A stretch of 64,000 bases of DNA from Ruminiclostridium cellobioparum DSM 1351 = ATCC 15832 (GCF_000621505.1 NZ_JHYD01000001.1:1-64000); one strand, 5' to 3'. Shown: positions 26,350 through 35,078, numbered from the stretch's first letter. Translations and numbers: made by a program. Notes: generated by a model from the letters alone, not told the origin.

Positions 26350-27000
26350 ATGTCTGAAAAATTTGATTTCAAAAAACAGTACAGAGATCTTTATATGCCT
26401 GGGGAAATCCCTCGGCAGATTGAAGTCCCTCCCATGAATTTCATATGCGTGGATGGGGCAGGTGATCCCAATGGCAGTGAATATGAAAAGGCTGTCGGCA
26501 TCCTTTACGGCATTACTTTTACAATTAAAATGTCAAAGATGAGCGGAGCCCAACCGGCAGGATATTTTGAATATGTGGTGCCGCCCCTTGAAGGCCTGTG
26601 GTGGTATGAAGACGGAGCGTTTGATTTCCACAGGCGTGACAACTGGCTTTGGACCTCAATGATAAGACAGCCTGATTTTGTAACTCCCGAGGTTTTTGAA
26701 TGGGCCGTCCATACCTGCAGAAAGAAAAAACCTGAACTTGATGTTTCAAAAGCAAGGTTCGAGACATTTACCGAGGGATTGTGCGTACAAATTCTCCACA
26801 GGGGACCATATGCAACCGAGCCGCAGTCTGTGGAACTGATGCGGCAATTTATGGAACAGAACCAGTTGAAGGACGCAACAGGTTTGCTGCGGAAGCATCA
26901 CGAAATCTATCTGTCAGATCCGAGAAAGACTGCTCCTGACAAGCTTAGAACTGTCTTAAGGCATCCAGCGGAAAGAAATTCCCCGGGAAACGACCTGTGA
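26350..27000 (+). CDS. GyrI-like small-molecule-binding domain protein
   Basis: 216 residues. It matches the GyrI-like (SOUL/GyrI superfamily) group of stand-alone proteins: ICVDGAGDPNGSEYEKAVG near residue 33 and a second repeat around ETFTEGLCVQILHRGPYATE. Such domains bind drugs or other small hydrophobic ligands, and some hydrolyse cyclopropanoid toxins. Start ATG 26350 behind GAGGAGATGG. Its 3' end overlaps the convergent membrane-protein gene by 45 bp. Confidence 0.82.
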   Translation: MSEKFDFKKQYRDLYMPGEIPRQIEVPPMNFICVDGAGDPNGSEYEKAVGILYGITFTIKMSKMSGAQPAGYFEYVVPPLEGLWWYEDGAFDFHRRDNWLWTSMIRQPDFVTPEVFEWAVHTCRKKKPELDVSKARFETFTEGLCVQILHRGPYATEPQSVELMRQFMEQNQLKDATGLLRKHHEIYLSDPRKTAPDKLRTVLRHPAERNSPGNDL

Positions 27001-27579
27001 CAGCCATACCAGGTTATTAACACCATTCAAGCTGGAATAAACAGAGATACTGATATCGACAGAGAGCCAGACCACCGCTGAAAAACAGATCACCTCTCTG
27101 GCTTTTGCCGGGATCAGTGCGATAAATCTCAGCAGGGCGGGATGGATGATATAAACCAGGAAGAGAGACATTACCCCCCAGATAATTGAATTCCTGAGAC
27201 AGATATATCCCATAAAATTGGCAAAATCACCGCTGTAGTCCCAGAGACATTTTGATGTCAATATATTCAGGAGAAGTCCTGCCAACAATTCTACCACCGA
27301 GGTTATAAGGGCGGCACATATGAAGACCAGAAACGGATGGGATTTGATATGATTGAGGATATAAACCACTAAAACCGATCCGATACCATACACCGCACAC
27401 AGGGGGCCTATCAGGAATCCTCTTTTTACCAGGTGCCCATGATATATTGACATATATATGGTTTCTGCCACCCAACCTGTAAATGAATATAAAATAAAAC
27501 ATATAAAAAGATTAATTAATTTTTCATTCAGTAATGATTTACCGGACAATTCATTCCTGAGTTTGACGACCATATTCAT
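26956..27579 (-). CDS. Putative ABC transporter permease-like membrane protein (CmpB family)
   Basis: 207 residues with five to six hydrophobic segments. The pattern FTGWVAETIYMSI..., KRGFLIGPLCAVYGIG, WDYSGDFANFMGYICLRNSIIWG is characteristic of the PF06541-type membrane family; the transporter label comes from annotation and the function is unproven. Antisense overlap of 45 bp with the GyrI-like gene at its 3' end. Confidence 0.8.
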   Translation of the reverse strand: MNMVVKLRNELSGKSLLNEKLINLFICFILYSFTGWVAETIYMSIYHGHLVKRGFLIGPLCAVYGIGSVLVVYILNHIKSHPFLVFICAALITSVVELLAGLLLNILTSKCLWDYSGDFANFMGYICLRNSIIWGVMSLFLVYIIHPALLRFIALIPAKAREVICFSAVVWLSVDISISVYSSLNGVNNLVWLSQVVSRGISFRWMP

Positions 27580-27734
27580 TGTTTAGCAACACCCCAATTT
27601 TAATCCTTATATATGTATATTCAAAAGTGCCGGAAAAATTGAAAAGTATTGCGTTCCAATCCCCGGCCTCAAAGTTGACATGGAAATTTTGCTTTGATAA
27701 TATCAGACTTGAGAACGTGTTGAATAACTACCTA

Positions 27735-27828
27735 TATTCGCCGCATTGCGATAAAGGATAATGACTTACAAACATTTTGTTGCCGCTATGCGGCTCAAAG
27801 CTATAAAATGGCTTGGGAGGTTAATTTG
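27735..27828 (+). repeat. SD-bearing leader element, copy 4 (degraded left arm)
   Basis: Keeps ATTCGCCGCATTGCGATAAA near 27736, ACATTTTGTTGCCGCTATGC, an AAGCTATAAAATGGCTT hairpin, and GGGAGGTTAAT directly before TTG 27826. The anti-SD arm is damaged (CTACCT in place of TTAACCTCC). Most similar to the copy at 16205. Confidence 0.6.
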
Positions 27829-28575
27829 AAAACCTATGTGGGCAATCAGTTTAAAGAACTTAAAATAGTGCTTGGAGGCAGGGAGTTAAAGTATACACTT
27901 AAAAGAACCGGCAGAAGGAGCATTGGTATTTCAATAGACAAAAACGGTGCCATAACTGTTGCAGGACCGTATAGGGTATCGGAAACCTCCATAAAGGGAC
28001 TGCTTGAAAAAAAGGCTTCCTGGATTTTGGACAAATTGTCTGCAATAGAAGCCCAAGCTGCCGGTTCAGACGGCCCCAGAGCTTTTATTGACGGAGAGGG
28101 CTATCTTTATATGGGCCGGGTTTATAAACTTAAACTTATTGAAGACCGGCTGCTGAAAAGGCCGGTAGTCAGGTTGGGAGAAAACAGCCTGGAAGTATAC
28201 CATAAAGTTCCGGAAAAACCCGAAGAGCTCAGGGCTGTTTTGAGGGAATGGTATGTAACACAGTTTGCCAAAAAGCTTGAAGGCAGATTACCCGCCTATT
28301 CGCAGCAGATTGGTGTATCACCGGGAAGAGTGACCATACGTGAACAAAAAACACGCTGGGGCAGCTGCAGCTCCAGCGGGAATCTCAATTTTAACTGGAA
28401 GCTGGTCATGGCTCCGGTTGAAGTGATGGATTATGTGATAGTTCACGAGCTGTGTCATATGAAGGAATTAAACCATTCTTCAAGCTTTTGGGCTTTAGTG
28501 GGAAAAGTCTGCCCTGACTATAAAAATCACAGGAAATGGCTGAAGGAAAATGGAAATAAATTAACTCTTGATTAA
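27826..28575 (+). CDS. YgjP-like (DUF45/M48-type) metallopeptidase domain protein
   Basis: About 250 residues. The C-terminal domain has the zinc motif HELCHMKELNH (HExxH plus a third histidine), preceded by TRWGSCSSSGNLNFNW, the classic signature of the YgjP/SprT-like group. The N-terminal half is the family's beta-rich part. TTG 27826 is the likely start because GGGAGGTTAAT from the repeated leader ends right before it. Substrate unknown; homologs are often linked to restriction systems, but none is present here. Confidence 0.85.
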   Translation: MKTYVGNQFKELKIVLGGRELKYTLKRTGRRSIGISIDKNGAITVAGPYRVSETSIKGLLEKKASWILDKLSAIEAQAAGSDGPRAFIDGEGYLYMGRVYKLKLIEDRLLKRPVVRLGENSLEVYHKVPEKPEELRAVLREWYVTQFAKKLEGRLPAYSQQIGVSPGRVTIREQKTRWGSCSSSGNLNFNWKLVMAPVEVMDYVIVHELCHMKELNHSSSFWALVGKVCPDYKNHRKWLKENGNKLTLD

Positions 28576-28595
28576 GTTGAAAATTAATTGAGCAG

Positions 28596-28636
28596 GCCCA
28601 AATTATTTTAATCTGATTAAAATTGTCAGGGCTTTT
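28596..28636 (+). terminator. Probable terminator after the YgjP-like gene
   Basis: GCCC at 28596-28599 with an inner ATTTTAAT/ATTAAAAT stem and GGGC at 28629-28632, followed by TTTT. Confidence 0.55.
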
Positions 28637-28768
28637 AGATAAGATTATACATTGTCACAGGAGTCAAATGGTATTATACTAAACTTTGTATGAAGAAAAC
28701 CATGAATTTTTGTCCGCTAATGTTCAATAGTTCTTGTATTATTAAATTGTTGTAGTATGGAGGTAAAA

Positions 28769-29869
28769 ATGATTTATAAAAAATATGGTAAAACCGGCAA
28801 AGACATATCCGTTATAGGTTTTGGGGGAATGAGGTTTCCAAAGACAGGGGATACCTATGACTATGATAAGTGTGCCGAGATTGTTGTAAAGGCCGGAGAA
28901 CTTGGAGTCAATTATTTTGATACGGCGCCTTATTACTGTGATGACAACAGTGAGTTTATAATGAGCCATGCTTTTAAAAACATGAAAAAGCAGTTCTATG
29001 TCTCAACCAAAAGCAGCCAGAAAGATGGGGCAAAGCTCAGGGAGCAGCTGGAAACTTCTCTGAAGCGGATGAATCTTGAAAAAATCAACTTCTTTCATAT
29101 CTGGTGCATTCTGAATATGGATGACTTCAAAAGCAGGATGGTTAAGGGCGGCGCTTATGAGGCTGCTCTCAAGGCCAAGGAAGAGGGGCTTATAGAGCAT
29201 ATTGTTTTTTCAACCCATTGCAATGGTGATGAAATAGAAACCATTGTTAACGAGGATTTGTTTGAGGGCATGACAGTGGGCTATAATATCTTGAATTTTC
29301 CATTCAGACAAAAAGGCTTGCAGGCTGCCTGTAAAAAGGGACTTGGTGTTGCCGTAATGAACCCGCTGGGCGGGGGCTTGATTCCACAAAAGGCTGAATA
29401 TTTTGATTTCATCAGAAGCGAGGATGACGAAACCGTAGTGGATGCAGCCTTGAGATTTAATGCATCCCATGACGAAATTACAACCGTACTGGCCGGAATG
29501 GGAAGTGTTGAAGAAGTCGTGCAGAGCTGCCATATAGGTGAAAACCTTAAAAAACTTGATGAAAAGAAGCTGAAGGAAATTGAAGGAAAGCTGTTCAATT
29601 CCATGGATAAGCTATGTACCGGCTGCCGTTACTGTGAACATTGTCCCAAGAAGATCCCCGTATCAAAATTCATGTTGGCCTATAACAACAAGATACTTCA
29701 AAATGAGCAGGAGGTTTTAAATAATCTCAAAAATCATTGGGGCATTGAATACAAGAAGGCTAAGGAGTGTATTGAATGCGGCATTTGTGAAGGCAAGTGC
29801 ACCCAGCATCTTCCCATAATTGCCAGACTCAGGGATGTAGGTGTCTGGGGAGATGCCGCAAACCAGTAA
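28769..29869 (+). CDS. Aldo/keto reductase with C-terminal 4Fe-4S domain
   Basis: 366 residues. Residues 1 to about 275 form an AKR barrel (FDTAPYY gives the catalytic Asp and Tyr region; FFHIW the histidine). The C-terminal part has two cysteine clusters, CTGCRYCEHCP and CIECGICEGKC, a ferredoxin-type domain typical of clostridial AKRs of this size. ATG 28769 follows GGAGGT. It is followed after 26 bp by a flavin-domain gene, so they may form a redox pair. Confidence 0.9.
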   Translation: MIYKKYGKTGKDISVIGFGGMRFPKTGDTYDYDKCAEIVVKAGELGVNYFDTAPYYCDDNSEFIMSHAFKNMKKQFYVSTKSSQKDGAKLREQLETSLKRMNLEKINFFHIWCILNMDDFKSRMVKGGAYEAALKAKEEGLIEHIVFSTHCNGDEIETIVNEDLFEGMTVGYNILNFPFRQKGLQAACKKGLGVAVMNPLGGGLIPQKAEYFDFIRSEDDETVVDAALRFNASHDEITTVLAGMGSVEEVVQSCHIGENLKKLDEKKLKEIEGKLFNSMDKLCTGCRYCEHCPKKIPVSKFMLAYNNKILQNEQEVLNNLKNHWGIEYKKAKECIECGICEGKCTQHLPIIARLRDVGVWGDAANQ

Positions 29870-29895
29870 TATTAAAGAATGAAGGAGTAATTGAA

Positions 29896-30291
29896 ATGGA
29901 AGAAGTACTGGAATATTTAAGAGAATGCGGAACATTTTATCTTGCAACCATGGACGATGATCAGCCTAGAGTACGTCCGTTCGGTGCATTGGGGATTTTC
30001 GAAGGCAAGCTGTATACTTCCACAAGCAATGTAAAAAATGTGTTTGCTCAAATGATTAAAAACCCAAAAGTTGAAATTTCAGGTATGGCTAAGGATGGCT
30101 CGTGGATCCGTCTGACTGCAATTGCAGTCCGGGACGACAGAATAGAGGCAAGACAACACCTGCTTGAAGATAATTCCTCGTTAAAATCCTTATATGCTGC
30201 CGATGATGGAAAGTATAAAGTATTTTATTTAAAAAATGCAACAGCGGTGATATCATCATTTACCGGACAACCTAAAACAATTCAATTTTAA
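29896..30291 (+). CDS. Pyridoxamine 5'-phosphate oxidase-like FMN-binding protein
   Basis: 131 residues of the PNPOx-like split-barrel family: GTFYLATMDDDQPRVRPFG at the N-terminus and KNPKVEISGMAKDGSWIRL in the middle. Small proteins of this type bind FMN or F420; clostridial members are often annotated as nitroimidazole-resistance-like. ATG 29896 behind GAAGGAG. A terminator follows, so it closes the AKR unit. Confidence 0.88.
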   Translation: MEEVLEYLRECGTFYLATMDDDQPRVRPFGALGIFEGKLYTSTSNVKNVFAQMIKNPKVEISGMAKDGSWIRLTAIAVRDDRIEARQHLLEDNSSLKSLYAADDGKYKVFYLKNATAVISSFTGQPKTIQF

Positions 30292-30330
30292 TATATAACC
30301 CCAAAATCCATTTAAATGATCTTTATCTTT

Positions 30331-30357
30331 GAAGCCTGCTTTCGCAGGCTTTTTTTC
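30331..30357 (+). terminator. Strong terminator before the hydrogenase operon
   Basis: AGCCTGC TTTC GCAGGCT followed by seven T residues. Confidence 0.9.
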
Positions 30358-30516
30358 TTTACCTTATCTACAATATTTTTTCACGATTGTATCCCTATAT
30401 AAACATTGATGATACCTGACTCCAGGGCTTAAAATTACTGTGACAAAAAAATAACAAAGTGTACCTGCTTTTAAGGCAAAAAATAAATGGCACGGGAAAC
30501 GGAAATGGAGATAAAA

Positions 30517-30993
30517 ATGAACGATTCAAGGTTTGAAGTTGTCGACTGTATCTTAAAAAAATATGATAATAACAAATCATATCTGATCGCGGTTCTGCAG
30601 GAGATCCAGAATGAGTACAAGTACCTGCCTGAAGAACTGATGGAATACGTTGCGGAAAAACTGGATATCAATCTCTCGAAAATATTCAGCGTAGCAACCT
30701 TTTATGAAAATTTTTCACTTGTTCCAAAGGGAAAGTACATTATCAAGGTCTGTGACGGAACGGCCTGCCATGTAAGGAAATCCATCCCCATATTGAATGC
30801 CATGAGGAAAGAGCTTGGCTTGAGTGACAGCAAACATACAACGGATGACATGCTGTTCACGCTTGAAACGGTTTCCTGTCTGGGTGCCTGCGGACTGGCT
30901 CCCGTTATCACCATAAATGACAAGGTCTACGCAAAAATGACACCCGATTCAACAGTTGAAATATTAAGGACTTTAAGGAGTGAAGGACAATGA
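30517..30993 (+). CDS. hydC: NADH-dependent [FeFe] hydrogenase subunit HydC (NuoE-like [2Fe-2S])
   Basis: 158 residues. Thioredoxin-fold [2Fe-2S] protein with ligands in CDGTACHVRKS and CLGACGLAP, as in NuoE. It passes electrons within the trimeric HydABC complex. I prefer ATG 30517, which has GGAG 6 nt upstream, over in-frame ATGs at 30487 and 30505. The next gene overlaps by 4 nt. No clear promoter could be read upstream. Confidence 0.92.
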   Translation: MNDSRFEVVDCILKKYDNNKSYLIAVLQEIQNEYKYLPEELMEYVAEKLDINLSKIFSVATFYENFSLVPKGKYIIKVCDGTACHVRKSIPILNAMRKELGLSDSKHTTDDMLFTLETVSCLGACGLAPVITINDKVYAKMTPDSTVEILRTLRSEGQ

Positions 30994-32861
30994 AAATAAA
31001 CAATCTCAAAGAATTAAAAGCCTTTTCTGCCAAGTCGACAAATGCCCTGGATAATCAGAAAAAAAAGGTCCTGGTATGTGCCGGTACAGGCTGTGTTGCC
31101 GGCGGATCGATTGAAATCTACAACAGGATCAGAGAACTTATAGATGCACATGAGCTTTTGGTTGATCTGGAACTGGATTATGAAAAAGAGGGAATAGGAG
31201 TAAAGAAAAGCGGCTGCCACGGCTTCTGTGAAATGGGTCCTCTGGTTAGAATCGAGCCTGAAAATTATTTGTATTTGAGGGTTCAGTTTGAGGATTGTGT
31301 TGAGATCGTTGAAAGGACACTCATTCACAACGAACCTGTGGAACGTTTGATGTACAGTGCTGAAAACCGTATTTATAAGGCACAGGAGGACATTCCTTTT
31401 TATCACAAGCAGACCAGAATGGTTCTGAAAAACTGCGGCAGCATAAATGCCGAATCCTTTGCGGAATATGTTGCAAAAGGCGGTTATGAAGCCCTTAGCA
31501 AGGTGTTGTTTGAAATGAAGCCTGATGAGGTATGTCAGTCAATCATTGATTCAAACCTCAGAGGAAGGGGGGGCGGAGGTTACCCTGCCGGAAGAAAGTG
31601 GGCACAGGTGCTCAGACAGGACAGCGAAGTAAAATATGTTGTCTGTAACGGTGACGAGGGCGACCCGGGAGCCTTCATGGACAGAAGTATCATGGAGGGC
31701 GATCCTCACGGTGTGATTGAAGGCATGCTCATTGCGGGTTATGCAACCAAAAGCACTGCCGGATATATATATGTCAGAGCGGAATACCCTCTGGCGGTGG
31801 AGCGGCTGAGGATAGCAATTGAAGATGCCAGAAAACACGGATTACTGGGAAAGAACATATTAAATTCCGGCTTCTCCTTCGATATAAACATCAACAAAGG
31901 GGCGGGAGCCTTCGTCTGCGGAGAAGGAAGCGCATTGACCGCATCCATAGAAGGTGAAAGGGGCATGCCGAGGGTAAAACCTCCGAGGACGGTTGAAAAG
32001 GGTTTGTGGCAGAAGCCTACGGTTCTCAATAATGTTGAGACCTTTGCCAATGTACCTCTGATAATAAAGAACGGAAGCAGCTGGTTCAAAGGCATAGGAC
32101 CTGAAAACAGCCCCGGGACAAAAGCCTTTGCAATAACCGGCAATGTTAACAACACCGGGCTTATAGAAGTACCTATGGGAACTACTCTTAGAGAAGTAAT
32201 ATTCGACATCGGAGGCGGCATCAAAAACGGAAAGAAATTCAAGGCCGTCCAGATAGGAGGCCCTTCAGGAGGCTGTCTTACAGAGGAACACCTGGACCTG
32301 CCCCTGGACTTTGACTCCCTGAAAAAGGTAGGAGCCATGATCGGTTCGGGCGGACTTGTTGTTATGGACGAAGATACCTGTATGGTGGAAGTTGCAAGGT
32401 TCTTTATGAACTTCACCCAGAACGAGTCCTGCGGAAAATGTGTTCCGTGCAGGGAAGGGACCAAGAGAATGCTTGAAATCCTTGAAAAGATAGTCGAAGG
32501 AAAAGGTACCGTAGAGGATCTTGATTTGCTGGAAGAACTGGCCGACACCATAAGCAGTACGGCGCTGTGCGGATTGGGCAAATCTGCCGCAAGTCCCGTA
32601 TCAAGTACTTTGAAGTATTTCAGGAAGGAATATGTGGAGCACGTTGTAGACAAAAAATGTGTCACACATACATGTAAAGCCCTGGGCTCAATTGTAATTG
32701 AGAAGGAGAAATGCAAGGGCTGCAGCAAATGTGCAAGACTTTGCCCGGTTCAGGCCATTGTGGGCAAGGTAAAAGAGCCGTACACCATCAACCCGGATAA
32801 ATGCATCAAATGCGGTGCCTGTATCGAGGCTTGTGCCTTTAAAGCCATAAAGGAGGCCTGA
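30990..32861 (+). CDS. hydB: NADH-dependent [FeFe] hydrogenase subunit HydB (NuoF-like, FMN/NADH)
   Basis: 623 residues. N-terminal thioredoxin-like [2Fe-2S] domain (CAGTGCVAGGS, GCHGFCEMGP), central NuoF domain with the glycine-rich NADH/FMN sequence GRGGGGYPAGRKW and GDEGDPGAFMDRS, the ESCGKCVPCREG 4Fe-4S motif, and a C-terminal 2x4Fe-4S ferredoxin domain (CKGCSKCARLCP, CIKCGACIEAC). It oxidises NADH and, in characterised homologs, takes part in flavin-linked electron bifurcation with ferredoxin. Overlaps hydC by 4 nt. Confidence 0.95.
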   Translation: MKINNLKELKAFSAKSTNALDNQKKKVLVCAGTGCVAGGSIEIYNRIRELIDAHELLVDLELDYEKEGIGVKKSGCHGFCEMGPLVRIEPENYLYLRVQFEDCVEIVERTLIHNEPVERLMYSAENRIYKAQEDIPFYHKQTRMVLKNCGSINAESFAEYVAKGGYEALSKVLFEMKPDEVCQSIIDSNLRGRGGGGYPAGRKWAQVLRQDSEVKYVVCNGDEGDPGAFMDRSIMEGDPHGVIEGMLIAGYATKSTAGYIYVRAEYPLAVERLRIAIEDARKHGLLGKNILNSGFSFDININKGAGAFVCGEGSALTASIEGERGMPRVKPPRTVEKGLWQKPTVLNNVETFANVPLIIKNGSSWFKGIGPENSPGTKAFAITGNVNNTGLIEVPMGTTLREVIFDIGGGIKNGKKFKAVQIGGPSGGCLTEEHLDLPLDFDSLKKVGAMIGSGGLVVMDEDTCMVEVARFFMNFTQNESCGKCVPCREGTKRMLEILEKIVEGKGTVEDLDLLEELADTISSTALCGLGKSAASPVSSTLKYFRKEYVEHVVDKKCVTHTCKALGSIVIEKEKCKGCSKCARLCPVQAIVGKVKEPYTINPDKCIKCGACIEACAFKAIKEA

Positions 32862-32951
32862 CGCAAAGAGGGTGAAGGATGCATCCTTTGCACGGATTTG
32901 TAATCTTTGTGCTTCAAAAACTCAAGGGTCTTTTCAATACTGTAGTATAGC

Positions 32952-32980
32952 GTGCACGTACTTAGTACGTTGAGCACGCA
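32952..32980 (+). promoter_or_regulatory. Hairpin in the hydB-hydA gap next to the hydA ribosome site
   Basis: A stem of GCGTGC plus ACGTAC paired with GTACGT plus GCACGC, with a short A/T loop, ends a few bases before GGAG of hydA. The gap (134 bp) also holds the palindrome AAGGATGCATCCTT around 32877-32890. It lacks a T run, so it may be a processing or stabilising hairpin that sets hydA expression apart from hydBC. Confidence 0.5.
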
Positions 32981-32995
32981 GATAGGAGAATTTTT

Positions 32996-34681
32996 ATGGG
33001 AAACATGATTATAGATGGACAGATAGTTGAATTCAATGAAGAAAAGAATATTCTTGCCGTCATACGCAAAGCGGGAATAGAACTTCCTACCTTCTGCTAC
33101 CATTCCGAACTGAGCGTCTATGGCGCCTGCAGAATGTGCATGGTTGAGGATAAGTGGGGGAGCACTCTGACCTCCTGCTCCACTCCGCCCAAGGATGGGA
33201 TGGAAGTCTGGACAAATACCGAAAAACTTAAAAAGCACAGAAAAATGATCCTGGAGCTGCTCCTTGCAAACCATGACAGGGATTGTACCACCTGTGAAAA
33301 AAGCGGCAGGTGCAAGCTTCAGGAAATCGCTCTGAAGGTGGGCGTCAAGAAGATCAGATTCGGGCAGGAAAAGAAGGAGATGCCTGTTGATGATCTGGGC
33401 CCTTCGATTGTAAGGAACCCCAACAAGTGCATACTTTGCGGAGACTGTGTCAGAGCCTGTCAGGAAATTCAGGGCGTCGGGGTATTGGATTTCGCATACA
33501 GGGGTTCAAAACTTCAGGTCACCACTGCATTTAACAAAGCCCTGCATCAGGTTGACTGTGTAAACTGCGGACAGTGCCGTGTAGTTTGCCCCACCGGTGC
33601 TCTGATGATAAAGAAGGATATGGACAGGGCCTATGAAGCCCTGCAGGACAAGAACAAGCGTGTAATCGCACAGATTGCACCTGCAGTCAGGGTGGCCATA
33701 GGCGAGGAGTTCGGAATGGAACCCGGCGCCATCACCATGGGCAAAATAGTTGCTGCGTTAAGAAAACTGGGCTTTGATCAGATATTTGATACGGCGGTGG
33801 GCGCCGATCTCACGGTTATAGAAGAGGCGGAAGAACTAATGGACAGAATACAAAACAGGGATAAGCTGCCTCTGTTCAGTTCCTGCTGCCCTGCCTGGTT
33901 CAAGTATGCCGAACAGAAGCATCCCGAATTAATGGACAATGTTTCCTCCTGCCGTTCACCGCAGCAGATGTTCGGTGTTGTCATAAAAGAGCAGTTCAAA
34001 AAACTTTATAAAGATGACCGAAAAGAAAATATAGTGATAGCAATAATGCCATGTACAGCCAAAAAGTTTGAAGCTGCAAGACCTGAGAACAAGACCGGCG
34101 GAATCCCGGATGTGGATATGGTCATAACAACCCAGGAGCTTGCAATAATGATCCAGGAGAATGGTATCGTATTCAACGAGCTGGAAGATGAAGCCCTGGA
34201 TATGCCCTTTGGCTTCACAAGCGGTGCAGGTGTCATCTTCGGAGTAAGCGGCGGTGTTTCGGAAGCTGTTTTGAGATACTACTACAAGGAAAGAACGGCT
34301 GCTGTGCTGCAAGGCATTTCATACTCGGGAGTCAGGGGAATGGAAGGTGTCAAGGAGGCCACAGCCGAGATTGACGGTCAAAAGGTAAGAATCGGTGTGG
34401 CTCACGGTCTGAAAAATGCTGAAAACCTCATAAAAAAAATCCTCAGGGGTGAGGAGAAGTTTGATTTCGTCGAGGTCATGGCCTGCCCGGGCGGATGTGT
34501 CGGAGGCGCAGGACAGCCTATTCCCCAGAACAATGACGTACGAAGAAAGAGGGCCAGGGGAATATACAAGGTTGATACGGCATCCCCCATAAAGAGATCC
34601 GAGGACAACCCGGCCATAGAAGCTCTATACGAGGGAGTATTGAAGAGCAACAGGGAGATACTTCACAGGCACCACAAATAA
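32996..34681 (+). CDS. hydA: [FeFe] hydrogenase catalytic subunit HydA (NADH-dependent type)
   Basis: 561 residues. In order: N-terminal [2Fe-2S] domain (C-x-x-C-R-x-C-M type, YGACRMCMVE), a His-Cys 4Fe-4S motif (HDRDCTTCEKSGRCKLQ), a 2x4Fe-4S domain (CILCGDCVRACQ, CVNCGQCRVVCP), then the H-cluster domain with SSCCPAWF (P1), IMPCTAKKFE (P2) and EVMACPGGCVGGAGQP (P3). All H-cluster cysteines are present. Catalyses H2 formation from reduced ferredoxin and NADH as part of HydABC. ATG 32996 behind AGGAG. Confidence 0.95.
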   Translation: MGNMIIDGQIVEFNEEKNILAVIRKAGIELPTFCYHSELSVYGACRMCMVEDKWGSTLTSCSTPPKDGMEVWTNTEKLKKHRKMILELLLANHDRDCTTCEKSGRCKLQEIALKVGVKKIRFGQEKKEMPVDDLGPSIVRNPNKCILCGDCVRACQEIQGVGVLDFAYRGSKLQVTTAFNKALHQVDCVNCGQCRVVCPTGALMIKKDMDRAYEALQDKNKRVIAQIAPAVRVAIGEEFGMEPGAITMGKIVAALRKLGFDQIFDTAVGADLTVIEEAEELMDRIQNRDKLPLFSSCCPAWFKYAEQKHPELMDNVSSCRSPQQMFGVVIKEQFKKLYKDDRKENIVIAIMPCTAKKFEAARPENKTGGIPDVDMVITTQELAIMIQENGIVFNELEDEALDMPFGFTSGAGVIFGVSGGVSEAVLRYYYKERTAAVLQGISYSGVRGMEGVKEATAEIDGQKVRIGVAHGLKNAENLIKKILRGEEKFDFVEVMACPGGCVGGAGQPIPQNNDVRRKRARGIYKVDTASPIKRSEDNPAIEALYEGVLKSNREILHRHHK

Positions 34682-34752
34682 GCAGGTTAAATGAAAAAAT
34701 TCAAAGTAAAAATATCCAATAAATCCAGAAAATAAAGAAATGGGGTGTAAAT

Positions 34753-34887
34753 ATGCCTGGAAAGAAAAATTGTGAAATTAGCACAAGTGGAGCAGAAAAA
34801 GGTTATGACCCTTGCAGGATGCTTTCGGTTGTAGATGCTGCCAGAACCGATATGGAATATAACTGCTGCGGATGTGAAAATGAGTAG
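34753..34887 (+). CDS. Small cysteine-containing protein downstream of hydA
   Basis: A 44-residue open frame with ATG 34753, a GGGGTG Shine-Dalgarno sequence 6 nt upstream and a TAG at 34885-34887. It has five cysteines, at positions 7, 21, 38, 39 and 41, the last three as CCGC near the C-terminus, suggesting metal or Fe-S binding. It sits 71 bp after hydA in the same direction and before the hairpin that ends the hyd operon. I know no named family. Conservation in related hyd operons would establish it. Confidence 0.5.
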   Translation: MPGKKNCEISTSGAEKGYDPCRMLSVVDAARTDMEYNCCGCENE

Positions 34888-34921
34888 TTGAATTCATGGA
34901 AAACATGGTTGCCTGCCGGGA

Positions 34922-34970
34922 AAAGTGCACGCTGATGCATTTACAAGTAAAAATGCATCAGTGGTACTTG
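34922..34970 (+). terminator. Hairpin ending the hydCBA transcript
   Basis: CTGATGCATTT (34932-34942) pairs with AAATGCATCAG (34951-34961), extended outward by AAGT and ACTT. No long T run follows, so termination strength is uncertain. It separates hydCBA from the downstream promoter. Confidence 0.5.
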
Positions 34971-35027
34971 GCTGGCAATAAGACGCATTAATTAAACAAA
35001 ACGATATATTAACAGGCCACATATGGA

Positions 35028-35056
35028 TTGACATAAATTTAACAATGGCTTACAAT
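35028..35056 (+). promoter_or_regulatory. Consensus sigma-A promoter of the H2-sensor operon
   Basis: TTGACA at 35028-35033 and TACAAT at 35051-35056 with an exact 17-bp spacer. Transcription should start near 35063, inside the Rex-like operator. RBS GGAGGA for the first gene lies at 35108-35113. Confidence 0.8.
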
Positions 35057-35060
35057 TATA

Positions 35061-35078
35061 TTGTTATTTGTTTAACAA
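35061..35078 (+). promoter_or_regulatory. Rex operator overlapping the transcription start
   Basis: TTGTTATTTGTTTAACAA matches the clostridial Rex consensus TTGTTAANNNNTTAACAA at 13 of the 14 fixed positions. Rex is the NADH/NAD+-sensing repressor that controls fermentation and hydrogenase genes in clostridia. It lies directly after the -10, where binding would block the polymerase. A weaker overlap of the same type (TTGACATAAATTTAACAA, 35028-35045) covers the -35. Confidence 0.75.

Noticed and set aside
30439-30457. Possible second Rex site upstream of hydC (TGTGAC...TAACAA)
   Set aside because: Only the right half-site is good and the spacing between halves is wrong for Rex.
32976-32988. 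ACGCAGATAGGAG shared by the leaders of hydA and the response regulator at 41943
   Set aside because: A single shared 13-mer that includes a ribosome site is expected by chance in a window of this size; no further similarity extends around it.
34921-34929. AAAAGTGCA matches the first nine bases of the presumed guide and lies just upstream of the sensor promoter
   Set aside because: A 9-mer is expected about 0.5 times by chance on both strands of 64 kb, it also occurs at 60340, and both sit in palindromic hairpins. The flanking sequence gives no recognisable TAM. Kept only as a lead for a whole-genome search.
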